Of a stretch of DNA of 8,492 nucleotides, positions 1 through 6,440 are shown piece after piece (position 1 is the first letter of the stretch; every line of letters begins with the position of its first letter). The position numbers and the translations under genes are program-made. The notes under the pieces are model-generated. The model made no database searches and had not been told where the DNA came from. It saw only the letters and a program-made list of their open reading frames with translations. Location of the stretch: the NCBI GenBank assembly GCA_038206235.1, contig JBBRBB010000052.1, positions 1 through 8,492 on the forward strand. Reading direction: 5' to 3'. Source of the stretch: JBBRBB01 sp038206235. GTDB lineage: Bacteria; Bacteroidota; Bacteroidia; Chitinophagales; Chitinophagaceae.

Positions 1-165
1 TGTGGATTGTTGTTTTGAAAGCATAAAAAAAATTTGCAAGGTTTTGAATACAAATTTCAAATTTCCTGCATTTTTTATCAACCTTTTTTATCCCCAAACC
101 CTTGTCTATTGTGGATTACGTTCGTTTTTAAGGACTGACTATTTAATTTTTTTGATGAGCTTTTT
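1..165. other. Non-coding left edge, AT-rich
   Basis: No reading frame here looks like protein. Near-matches to the DnaA-box consensus TTATCCACA occur at 1-9 (minus strand, two mismatches), 88-96 (plus strand TTATCCCCA, one mismatch) and 110-118 (minus strand, one mismatch). A weak inverted repeat, AAATTTG/CAAATTT, lies at 30-36 and 51-57. In AT-rich DNA such matches arise easily, so no function is assigned. The segment lies just downstream of the minus-strand gene ending at 166. Confidence 0.4.
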
Positions 166-486
166 TTAACTGAAGGGAGTGAAATCAGAAAACAGATTCG
201 ATGCTTCTTCCACTTTACCTACCGGAATGTAATCACATGCTTCTGCATATTTTCCCCACATTTCTAAAATCACAGGATTAGTATGGGCTTGCTCAACTGC
301 CGATTTAGATTTCCACTCAAAGACTTCGATGATAGTTCCGTCTTTGGCTTCCATCATTACAGAAGCTCTGTCAGTTACAAGGTTCTCGCTTTTTAAAATG
401 GAGTAATGTTCTCTCATCAACTGCCGCAGCGTTTCTGGTTTGCCCTCTTTTGGTTTATAGGCAACTATTACAATTCGTTGTTCCAT
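166..486 (-). CDS. ABM-fold small protein, putative quinol monooxygenase family
   Basis: A 106-residue protein that resembles the antibiotic biosynthesis monooxygenase (ABM) superfamily: small dimeric ferredoxin-like alpha+beta proteins, usually cytoplasmic, that include quinol monooxygenases. The visible features are a first strand RIVIVAYKPKEGK (about 4-16), a helix with LRQLMREHYSIL, a strand IIEVFEWKS, and a second helix region AVEQAHTNPVILEMWGKY. The EWKS...AHTNP...MWGKY pattern is typical of the family, and the length fits. I chose the Met at 486 because it begins MEQRIVIV directly at the first strand; an in-frame Met at 522 would add 12 residues (MFNFTKLLNNNI) that look like translated AT-rich leader. 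No Shine-Dalgarno is visible. It has no signal peptide and no obvious operon partner. The substrate cannot be told, and many family members have no known activity. Confidence 0.65.
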   Translation of the reverse strand: MEQRIVIVAYKPKEGKPETLRQLMREHYSILKSENLVTDRASVMMEAKDGTIIEVFEWKSKSAVEQAHTNPVILEMWGKYAEACDYIPVGKVEEASNLFSDFTPFS

Positions 487-532
487 AATGTTATTATTTA
501 AAAGTTTAGTGAAGTTAAACACTAATGTTTAA

Positions 533-745
533 TCACCATGCAACAATGGGTGCATATTCAATGAACAGGCTGCTGAATTAATTGAGAACAATACCTACAT
601 TGTTTATGAAGGTGCGCCGCTTGGTTTATTCTATACAGAAAAAAAGGGACTGAACATAGATTTAGTTAGTTTTATTACAACCGGCGTTGCGACACCTGTT
701 GCAGCAGAATATAAACCTGATTATGGTAATGTTGCCGGACAATGA
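533..745 (+). pseudogene. 5'-truncated remnant of an unrecognised protein-coding gene
   Basis: The plus-strand frame is open from 533 to a TGA at 743-745 (70 codons), following an in-frame TAA at 530. It has no ATG, GTG or TTG start. The translation is strikingly protein-like from about 563 on: NEQAAELIENNTYIVYEGAP, then GLFYTEKKGLNIDLVSFITT and GVATPVAAEYKPDYGNVAGQ. Residue composition and codon choice look like real Bacteroidota coding sequence rather than chance. The absence of a start and the short length suggest the 3' end of a gene whose front has been deleted or shifted out of frame; a small ORF beginning at an ATG near 525 runs in another frame and ends at 579. I do not recognise the family. 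The alternative is a chance open frame, which I think less likely. Confidence 0.5.
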
Positions 746-834
746 TGCAGTTGTTACCAGGGATATAAGTTGAAAAATATTAACCTGCTCTTACTTTGAA
801 TGCCTCAATGCTTATCTGCCAATGGACAGCGATT

Positions 835-869
835 AAACCTGCGCAGGTTTTTGAAACCTGCGCAGGTTT
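835..869. repeat. Double palindrome, hairpin/terminator-like
   Basis: The perfect 16-bp palindrome AAACCTGCGCAGGTTT occurs at 835-850 and again at 854-869, separated by TTG. Each copy is self-complementary and the two are also complementary to each other, so RNA from either strand can form a 16-bp stem with a 3-base loop. It begins 13 bases past the stop of the minus-strand gene ending at 882, and on that strand it is followed by a short TTTAAT. A role as transcription terminator for that gene is likely; it also belongs to the AACCTG-n-CAGGTT type seen at 2904-2947. Confidence 0.8.
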
Positions 870-881
870 CTGCAAACTGCC

Positions 882-2807
882 TTAATGTGCAATTACAATT
901 TTTGAGTTTGTAATCTTCTCTTCAGTATTAAAGCCCACGTAATAAATTCCGTTATTTAAAAATGATAAATTGATTGTGGTATTAATTTTTCCATAAGCAT
1001 TCTCTAACCTTCCCTGGTACACTTTATTTCCAATGGAATTAAAAATGTTATATTCCATGTAAGGTGCATTGTAGGGCTCTTCTGATTTAATCAAAAATAT
1101 CCCAGGTGTATTTGTGTTGCTGATAGAAATGAGATTGCTGTTGCTTGTTCCTATTCTTATGATGTTAGAATAAGTAACATTACCTGTTTTATGCACTGCT
1201 TTAATACGATAATAATTTGTTCCGCGAATGAATTTATCATCAGTGAATTTATAGGGAAGCTTTGAAAAAGTTTTATAAGTGGCATTTACTTTTCCTATAG
1301 AAACAAAATGTCTTCTGTCTACACTTCTTTCAATGTTATAATAATCGCTCTTTAATTCTGACTTTGTTCTCCATGCAAGAACATTTTTCCCGTTTGTATT
1401 TGTTCCGCTAAAAGCTACAAACTTTAATTCAGGTGCCGGTGTTTTACATAAAACAGTTACAGGCAAAAATTCATCTGATGCTATAATCGTTTCTATGCCT
1501 GCAGCACTGCTTCCTGCACCAATTGCCGCAGGTCCGGTTGAAACAACAAAATCGGGTGAGGCTGTTGTAATATTCACGGTGCTGTCGTTACAGCCACTAA
1601 CACCATTTGAATCAGTCTTAGTAATATGTGCGGTTGTTCCTAAAAAACTAAAATCAGCAATTTCAAAAGAGGTTAGTAAATATCCTTTATCCTTGCTTTG
1701 AAGAATTTTATTTCCATAATCGTTATTACCGCTGCCGTGCTGGTTTGCCCAACTAACATTTCCTGCATTGTCTGTTTTTATCAATAGCTCGTAACGGTGC
1801 GAATCAGCACTATAAAAAACATCGCCATATAAAGCATACCCACCTTCTGCAGTAGCAATCAAAGAATAGGCTGCTTCACTGTTAGCAGCATCAGCAGTAG
1901 CATAAGTTTTTGCCCATTGTATTGTATTGCCTGCAGCATCTGTTTTAAGCAAAAAACAATCCGGAGAGGAACCGGTAATAATGTTGGTTCTGCCTGCAAC
2001 TAAAAATCCCCCGTCAGCATTTTGTTTCACATCATACCCAATCTCATTACTTGAAATACCTCCATAGGTTTTTGACCAAAGCACACTTCCATCAAATGAA
2101 TTGAGCTTTAACAGCATTGCATCCTGATGGGTGGGAGAACCGACGGTGCTGGCGCCGCATAGAATATAATTTCCATCTGTTGTCTGCTGCACGGCCTGCG
2201 CTTCATCATTATCATCTATGCTGCTATTGTAAGTATTGTTCCAAACAATATCTCCGGTGCTTGTTAATTTCAGCACATAAATATTTTTAAATGATGGGGT
2301 GCCCTCACCAAAGCTATAAGTAGATCCTGCTACAATAAAATCGCCTGTGCCGGTTTCCTCTATTGCATTCACTGCATCCTCTTGTGAACCTCCGTACACA
2401 CGCTGCCATAATACATTTCCTGTACTGTCTGTTTTAAAAACATACACATCATTATACCCAAAAACACCATAAGTATTGCCTGCTACGATAAAGCCTCCGT
2501 CAGCAGTTTGCTTAATGGCAGTTGCCTCACTTCCCTTATAATTTCCTGCAACATCAACCCGGTATATTTTAAACCATAGCATTGTTCCATCAGAAGTCGT
2601 TTTAAGTAAAAAAACATCATTACCGGAAGCACTGTAATTATAAGTGCTTCCTGTTATTACATAGTCGCCGCCCGAAGTTTGCAGTGCATCAAAGCCAAAT
2701 GTGGTGGAATATTCTTCAGTAGTACCATATAAAATTTGAAATGTATTTTGAGCATTTACTTTTAATGCAAAAAAGAACAGAATGTAAAAAGTAATAATTG
2801 CTTTCAT
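882..2807 (-). CDS. Secreted seven-repeat beta-propeller protein with T9SS type A sorting domain
   Basis: A 641-residue exported protein. Residues 1-20 (MKAIITFYILFFFALKVNAQ) form a classic Sec signal peptide. Residues 21-415 or so hold seven repeats of 53-60 residues built on the pattern A-x-x-x-x-Q-T-x-D-G-G-[YF]-I-[VL]-x-G-x-T ... D-[VA]-[YFM]-[LV]-[LF]-K-T-D-x-x-G-N-x-x-W-x-[KR]-x-Y-G-G. This points to a seven-bladed propeller of the kind common in Bacteroidota surface proteins; repeats 6 and 7 are the most divergent. A fibronectin-III-like region follows (about 465-555, with LAWRTKSELKSDYYNIERS and NYYRIKAV). A type A C-terminal sorting domain (about 571-641, with NGIYYVGFNTEE and K-I-V-I at the end) should direct it through the type IX system to the surface or medium. 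The upstream in-frame Met at 2870 would place 21 polar residues before the signal peptide, so 2807 is preferred. No catalytic motif is visible; a binding or adhesive role is possible. Confidence 0.85.
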   Translation of the reverse strand: MKAIITFYILFFFALKVNAQNTFQILYGTTEEYSTTFGFDALQTSGGDYVITGSTYNYSASGNDVFLLKTTSDGTMLWFKIYRVDVAGNYKGSEATAIKQTADGGFIVAGNTYGVFGYNDVYVFKTDSTGNVLWQRVYGGSQEDAVNAIEETGTGDFIVAGSTYSFGEGTPSFKNIYVLKLTSTGDIVWNNTYNSSIDDNDEAQAVQQTTDGNYILCGASTVGSPTHQDAMLLKLNSFDGSVLWSKTYGGISSNEIGYDVKQNADGGFLVAGRTNIITGSSPDCFLLKTDAAGNTIQWAKTYATADAANSEAAYSLIATAEGGYALYGDVFYSADSHRYELLIKTDNAGNVSWANQHGSGNNDYGNKILQSKDKGYLLTSFEIADFSFLGTTAHITKTDSNGVSGCNDSTVNITTASPDFVVSTGPAAIGAGSSAAGIETIIASDEFLPVTVLCKTPAPELKFVAFSGTNTNGKNVLAWRTKSELKSDYYNIERSVDRRHFVSIGKVNATYKTFSKLPYKFTDDKFIRGTNYYRIKAVHKTGNVTYSNIIRIGTSNSNLISISNTNTPGIFLIKSEEPYNAPYMEYNIFNSIGNKVYQGRLENAYGKINTTINLSFLNNGIYYVGFNTEEKITNSKIVIAH

Positions 2808-2890
2808 AACAAATGATTTTAATTTGAATGAATGAAAAAAGCTTTTGAAATTTTTAAAATCTCTCAACATTTTTAACGTGACCGATGATG

Positions 2891-2898
2891 CAAAACTA
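2891..2898 (-). promoter_or_regulatory. Candidate Bacteroidota -7 box for the propeller gene
   Basis: On the minus strand this reads TAGTTTTG, an exact match to the Bacteroidota -7 consensus TAnnTTTG. It lies about 84 bases upstream of the preferred start codon at 2807. No TTG (-33 element) is found at the usual 17-23 base spacing; the nearest one upstream is 30 bases away. The palindrome at 2903-2915 starts only four bases upstream of the box, so it could act as an operator or could simply belong to the previous gene's terminator. Confidence 0.35.
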
Positions 2899-2903
2899 TT
2901 AAA

Positions 2904-2947
2904 ACCTGTCAGGTTATTGCGGTATTCTCAATCATAACCTGACAGGT
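2904..2947. repeat. Palindrome pair forming a 14-bp stem, terminator-like
   Basis: ACCTGTCAGGTTAT at 2904-2917 is the exact reverse complement of ATAACCTGACAGGT at 2934-2947, giving a 14-bp stem with a 16-base loop. Each arm also contains a palindrome on its own (AACCTG-T-CAGGTT and AACCTG-A-CAGGT). It lies about 50 bases past the stop of the minus-strand lactonase-like gene, and on that strand it is followed by TTTAATAGTTTTG, a short T-rich tract. It is therefore a good candidate terminator for that gene, with the same core as the repeat at 835-869. Confidence 0.7.
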
Positions 2948-2998
2948 GTGTAGTGTATTTTTTTACCGGCTTTACAGCAGCATAACTATAATGAAATC

Positions 2999-4174
2999 TT
3001 ATTTAGCCGCCATTCCCGCTGCTCCTGTTGGAACCCCGCTTACATCGCCCAGAGAAGTAAGCCCGCCATTATAATTAACCCGGAACATACTGATGGTGTT
3101 TGTAGTGGAGCCCGAAGCAGAGTTAAGAGTATACAAATAGCGTGAATCATTGCTCAGCGACATATCAATCGGTGAAGCGCCTGTTGCCCCTGTAACTCCA
3201 TTAGCATCTATCAATGATAATTCACCATAATAACTAATTCTGTAACCGGATATATTGTTGCTTCCTGTATTGGTAGTATAGCAAAAGCGATTATCTCCGG
3301 TAACTACTACCCAGCAACATGCTGTTTGATGTGTGGCAACAGGTCCTGTGATAAGATGCAAGTTTCCATTATTGCTCAACACGTATGAGCTTAATGCACC
3401 TTCTCCTGCTGCACCGCCAAATGCATCTGACACAATAAGCTGATTTTGATTTGCGAATGCAAAACCAAAAGGTGTGTTGCCTGTGGATGGGTGTGCAACC
3501 CGGGGGTCTATTAATCCATCTTCCTTTACGGTATAAGTGGAAATCACGTTTGTTGCTTTTTCTGTTACTACTAACTGAGTGCCGGAAGGGTTGAATTCTA
3601 TTTGTGCAGCGCCCGAAGTATCACTGCTAAGGCGGCGGCCGGAATGAGACATGTAGCTTAGATAACCCTCATCGTTTCTGTGAAAGCCGCTTATATTGCC
3701 ATGCCCGCCCGCATTTAATACATAGAGCAAATCATGGTGAACAGTAACGCTCACCGGCAATGTGCCATGCGATGGAACTCTATCAACCCAGGTTAATCCC
3801 AATCCCTGTTGATTTATACTGAACACGGTAATATCATTACTACCGGTATTGCAGGCATACAGAAAGTTCTTATCTCTTATAAGCACACCCTGCGAGCCAA
3901 GCCCGGCGCCGTTTCCTTTGCCCCTTGTTGCAAAGCTTCCGTCATAAGATAATAATCCATTTTCTGCACGCCTGTAAACGATTACATGATTACCGGCGGC
4001 GGCATTATCCATAATGTAAACCGCTCCACCTGCTGCAAGCGCATCATTATTTGTTGTGACACTTTTATCAGCAGAAGTAGTTGCTGATGTTTGCGTGAGA
4101 TTATCTTTTTTGCATCCGTAAAATGCAAATAAACTCAAGGCAATAATTGCGAGGATTTGATTTGTTCGTTTCAT
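2999..4174 (-). CDS. Lactonase-like seven-bladed beta-propeller lipoprotein
   Basis: A 391-residue protein of the lactonase / YncE-like beta-propeller group (6-phosphogluconolactonase-related fold). The signal is MKRTNQILAIIALSLFAFYG followed by C21-K-K-D, an acceptable Bacteroidota lipobox, so export and lipid anchoring are expected. Seven repeat ends of the form I-[ST]-x-[FY]-x-[IV]-x-x-x-G-x-L occur near residues 64, 115, 160, 210, 260, 308 and 360, spaced 45-52 apart, as expected for seven blades. Conserved-looking stretches are GLGSQGVLI (91-99), CNTGSNDITVF (108-118), YVLNAGGHGNISGF (151-164) and VVTEKATNVISTY (202-214). The start at 4174 places the signal peptide at the N-terminus; a Met at 4210 would add 12 leader-like residues. 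Lactonase chemistry is a family label only, and many exported members have no shown activity. It lies 117 bp downstream of the anti-sigma gene and 191 bp upstream of the next propeller gene. Confidence 0.8.
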   Translation of the reverse strand: MKRTNQILAIIALSLFAFYGCKKDNLTQTSATTSADKSVTTNNDALAAGGAVYIMDNAAAGNHVIVYRRAENGLLSYDGSFATRGKGNGAGLGSQGVLIRDKNFLYACNTGSNDITVFSINQQGLGLTWVDRVPSHGTLPVSVTVHHDLLYVLNAGGHGNISGFHRNDEGYLSYMSHSGRRLSSDTSGAAQIEFNPSGTQLVVTEKATNVISTYTVKEDGLIDPRVAHPSTGNTPFGFAFANQNQLIVSDAFGGAAGEGALSSYVLSNNGNLHLITGPVATHQTACCWVVVTGDNRFCYTTNTGSNNISGYRISYYGELSLIDANGVTGATGASPIDMSLSNDSRYLYTLNSASGSTTNTISMFRVNYNGGLTSLGDVSGVPTGAAGMAAK

Positions 4175-4240
4175 AATAGTTGATTTTATTTTTGAATAAT
4201 AATTAAACATTTATTTTGTACAAGGCAATAGTTAACCCGC

Positions 4241-4256
4241 TCAGTGGCAGCACTGA
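4241..4256. repeat. Short inverted repeat in the lactonase gene leader
   Basis: TCAGTG (4241-4246) and CACTGA (4251-4256) form a 6-bp stem with a GCAG loop. It lies between the anti-sigma/barrel gene and the lactonase-like gene. On the minus strand the T-run comes before the hairpin rather than after it, so it is not a standard terminator for the upstream gene. It could be a leader hairpin or chance. Confidence 0.35.
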
Positions 4257-4291
4257 AAAAATCATTGTTTAAAAATGGTTTGTTTACTTTG

Positions 4292-5527
4292 CTAATGCAC
4301 GGAACGTGTGAAACTAATATGCAACCCTGTACTTGTTACCGGCATTGCCCCTACTCCTATTCCTTTCAGGGGAATTTGTACATAAGGCTCAATTCTAAGG
4401 TTACTGCGGTTGCTAATTTTATGCTCGTAACCCACACTAATATCCACTGCCGCTGCAAAATAGCCGGATGAATTTTTATATACACTTTTCATGTCTTGTG
4501 TTGTTCCGTTAATTACTGCGTGATAATTATTTTTTTCGTTTGTCAATATATAGGATGATATGCCTGCTGATGAAAAAATATTGATTTTATTTTTATGCAA
4601 AACATTATATTTTAATTTAACCGGAATTTCAAATACGCTGCTGCTTCCGTGAAGGCTTAACACTTTCATGCCCAGTGGCATTTTGCTCATGTTGAAATAT
4701 TTTCCATCACTGTAATAATACTTTTTGGTAAATAATAATCCTGTTTCAACGGATGCAGTGCAGTTTGCCTGATAACCTGCTATTATACCTATATCGAACC
4801 CTGTTTTTCCAAGTCCCTGGTCTTTTACTTCATTAAATGCAGGTCCCGCCACAACACCTAAATAAATATGATGTGCAGCTCCCTCTATATCTCCTCCGCC
4901 AGCCGGCGGAGAGACTTTCGAAGCTTCATGTGTATCTGCAGGAATCTGATTGCGTGAAACGTTTGATGAACTATTCTGTTTGATATAAGAATTTTGAGAA
5001 TCCTTTTTCGTGTTGGCTATTACTTCTTGTGGTGCGTCTTTATTTATATCATCTGTGAAAAACGGTGGAACAGTTTCCGTTATTTTCATTTCATTTTTAT
5101 TTATTAAGCGGTTTGTGATTTTGCCTTCCTTTATAAATGCTTTGCTGTTATTTACCAGTTGCTCGTTTTGCTCAACGGGATGATTTATTTTAGCGATGGA
5201 TTCTTTTTGTTCACTTTGTTTTTGATAAACACCATTAGATTCGGTAAGAGATTTATTTTTTTCGGATGATTTAGATAACCCTGCTATTTCATCTGTATTT
5301 ACAATATTTTTTGTAAGTATTCCTGCGGCAATCAGGAGCGTCAAAAGAAGCAGTGATAACCCTGCATATTTTTTTGTATGATTTTTTTTATTTGTTGCAG
5401 CAGGAATAATTTCATTGCCTGTCAATTGCGGAGCAATGCTTTCCCAATGACTCTCGCCAGGTTTTAACCGGTAATTATCTACTGCCCTGCGAAATAAATC
5501 ATCTATATTATTTTCTACATCATGCAT
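4292..5527 (-). CDS. Trans-envelope anti-sigma factor-like protein with outer-membrane beta-barrel (Dma-type)
   Basis: A 411-residue protein encoded directly after the ECF sigma gene, with a 13-bp overlap that suggests translational coupling. Residues 1-53 are a polar cytoplasmic head with DDLFRRAVDNYRLKPGESHW and ESIAPQL, a pattern common in Bacteroidota proteins paired with ECF sigma factors. Residues 55-72 (AGLSLLLLTLLIAAGILT) form a single inner-membrane helix. Residues 73-218 are low-complexity, rich in N, K, S, E and Q, and likely a disordered periplasmic tether. Residues 219-411 show eight alternating amphipathic strands (about 220-234, 243-254, 256-274, 295-310, 314-333, 355-371, 375-391, 395-408), like PorT/OMP_b-brl outer-membrane barrels. 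This head-helix-linker-barrel order matches the dual membrane-spanning anti-sigma factors (Dma) described in Bacteroides thetaiotaomicron. I infer that it holds the sigma factor inactive and senses the outer membrane. An annotation as plain 'outer membrane beta-barrel protein' would miss the head and helix. Confidence 0.75.
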   Translation of the reverse strand: MHDVENNIDDLFRRAVDNYRLKPGESHWESIAPQLTGNEIIPAATNKKNHTKKYAGLSLLLLTLLIAAGILTKNIVNTDEIAGLSKSSEKNKSLTESNGVYQKQSEQKESIAKINHPVEQNEQLVNNSKAFIKEGKITNRLINKNEMKITETVPPFFTDDINKDAPQEVIANTKKDSQNSYIKQNSSSNVSRNQIPADTHEASKVSPPAGGGDIEGAAHHIYLGVVAGPAFNEVKDQGLGKTGFDIGIIAGYQANCTASVETGLLFTKKYYYSDGKYFNMSKMPLGMKVLSLHGSSSVFEIPVKLKYNVLHKNKINIFSSAGISSYILTNEKNNYHAVINGTTQDMKSVYKNSSGYFAAAVDISVGYEHKISNRSNLRIEPYVQIPLKGIGVGAMPVTSTGLHISFTRSVH

Positions 5528-6087
5528 ACTTTGGCCTCCTCCATTTTTTTAATACTTTTTTGCAATAGCATCCTCGCTCTTGAGAGGATTGATTTTGAGT
5601 TGCCTGGTGTGGTTTTCATCATACCGGCTATTTCAATGTGCGAATAGCCGTCAATAGCATACAGGTTAAACACTATTCTGTAAGCGGGAGGAAGGTTCTT
5701 TATCAAAAGGACTAAATCATTGTATAGCATTGTTTGGTCAGCATCATGATTATTATCAGTAAATTCCCATACATCATCAGGTATACCGCCAATTTCGGGC
5801 AGCATATCCCCCCTACGCAAGTGATCAATTGAAACATTAATCATTATTTTTTTCAGCCAACCCATTAATATTCTTTCGGTGTCCGCATCACTTCCCATTT
5901 CAAATTTGTGAAAATGATTGAACATCTTAACAAACCCGTCATTCACAGCATCGGCAGCCTTCTCATATCTATAAATGTATCTGAAAACAATTTTTAAAGC
6001 ATAGCCACGGCAATGTTCATAAAGTATCTTTTGACATCGCTGCTCTTTATTGATACAACCTTTTATGATGTGCGTTATGTTTTCCAA
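5515..6087 (-). CDS. ECF (extracytoplasmic function) RNA polymerase sigma factor
   Basis: A 190-residue sigma-70 family regulator that directs RNA polymerase to a specific promoter set. Region 2 spans about 20-92: ILYEHCRGYALKIVFRYIYR and AADAVNDGFVKMFNHF fit the core-binding and -10 recognition segments, and GWLKKIMINVSIDHLRR fits the end of region 2. Region 4 spans about 125-178: LPPAYRIVFNLYAIDGYSHI, EIAGMM and SILSRARMLLQ form the helix-turn-helix for the -35 element. The start appears to be TTG at 6087: it gives MENITHIIKGCINKEQR, matching the usual N-terminus of Bacteroidota ECF proteins, and there is no in-frame ATG upstream before the TAG at 6130-6132. The next Met, at residue 55, would cut region 2. 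The stop overlaps the anti-sigma gene start by 13 bp, so the two form one operon and the downstream protein is the likely regulator. Three cysteines (11, 18, 26) near the N-terminus are unexplained. Confidence 0.88.
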   Translation of the reverse strand: MENITHIIKGCINKEQRCQKILYEHCRGYALKIVFRYIYRYEKAADAVNDGFVKMFNHFHKFEMGSDADTERILMGWLKKIMINVSIDHLRRGDMLPEIGGIPDDVWEFTDNNHDADQTMLYNDLVLLIKNLPPAYRIVFNLYAIDGYSHIEIAGMMKTTPGNSKSILSRARMLLQKSIKKMEEAKVCMM

Positions 6088-6440
6088 AGTCCGGTTAAAA
6101 GTTTCGAGGTAACCAATAACTGTTTTAAACTAAGGCTTGCTTTTTATTGCAATAAAGATAATTGAATGCCTTTATATTATATTATACGCTGAATTTTTAC
6201 GAAGGTTGCAGAGAATTAAAAAAAGTAAGGGCTTTATACTTGACGAAGAAGAATGAGATGGAGTTTTGGCATTTGTTTTTGCAGAGATAATGCTAAACAA
6301 AAAATTTGGTTGTCATCATTGGCAATCTTAATCATCGCATGTTGCTTTGCTGCTGAAAGGCATGTACCACTCACTTCAGCAGTAAGACATTTGATGCATT
6401 GCTATAAAATAGATTTTAAAATGCCGCCTTTTTTCTTCAG
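6088..6440. other. Gene-free interval between msrA and the sigma operon
   Basis: No convincing gene is present. It should hold the promoter of the minus-strand sigma operon, but no TAnnTTTG box is found; the closest is TATCTTTA on the minus strand near 6150-6160. An inverted repeat CTGCTGAA/TTCAGCAG lies at 6350-6357 and 6375-6382 (17-base loop), about 60 bases past the msrA stop, without a following T-run on that strand. A plus-strand open frame at 6253-6453 looks like chance. Confidence 0.5.

Larger units (their letters stand above)
487..881. other. Gene-free interval between ABM gene and propeller gene
   Basis: This interval has no intact gene. It holds the leader of the ABM gene, a plus-strand coding remnant at 533-745, about 90 bases in which I see nothing, and a double palindrome at 835-869. 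The plus-strand remnant is against the orientation of every intact gene in the window, which suggests local rearrangement or loss of an older gene. Confidence 0.6.

Noticed and set aside
835..869. CRISPR-like repeat
   Set aside because: Only two copies with a 3-base spacer. The palindrome fits a hairpin, and there are no spacers and no cas genes.
1495..1701. Plus-strand open frame of 68 codons inside the T9SS propeller gene
   Set aside because: It is a shadow of the minus-strand coding sequence, which has clear repeats and domains across this whole span.
4244..4471. Plus-strand open frame of 75 codons over the end of the anti-sigma/barrel gene
   Set aside because: It overlaps the conserved last barrel strands on the other strand, is rich in Cys and His, and has no recognisable domain.
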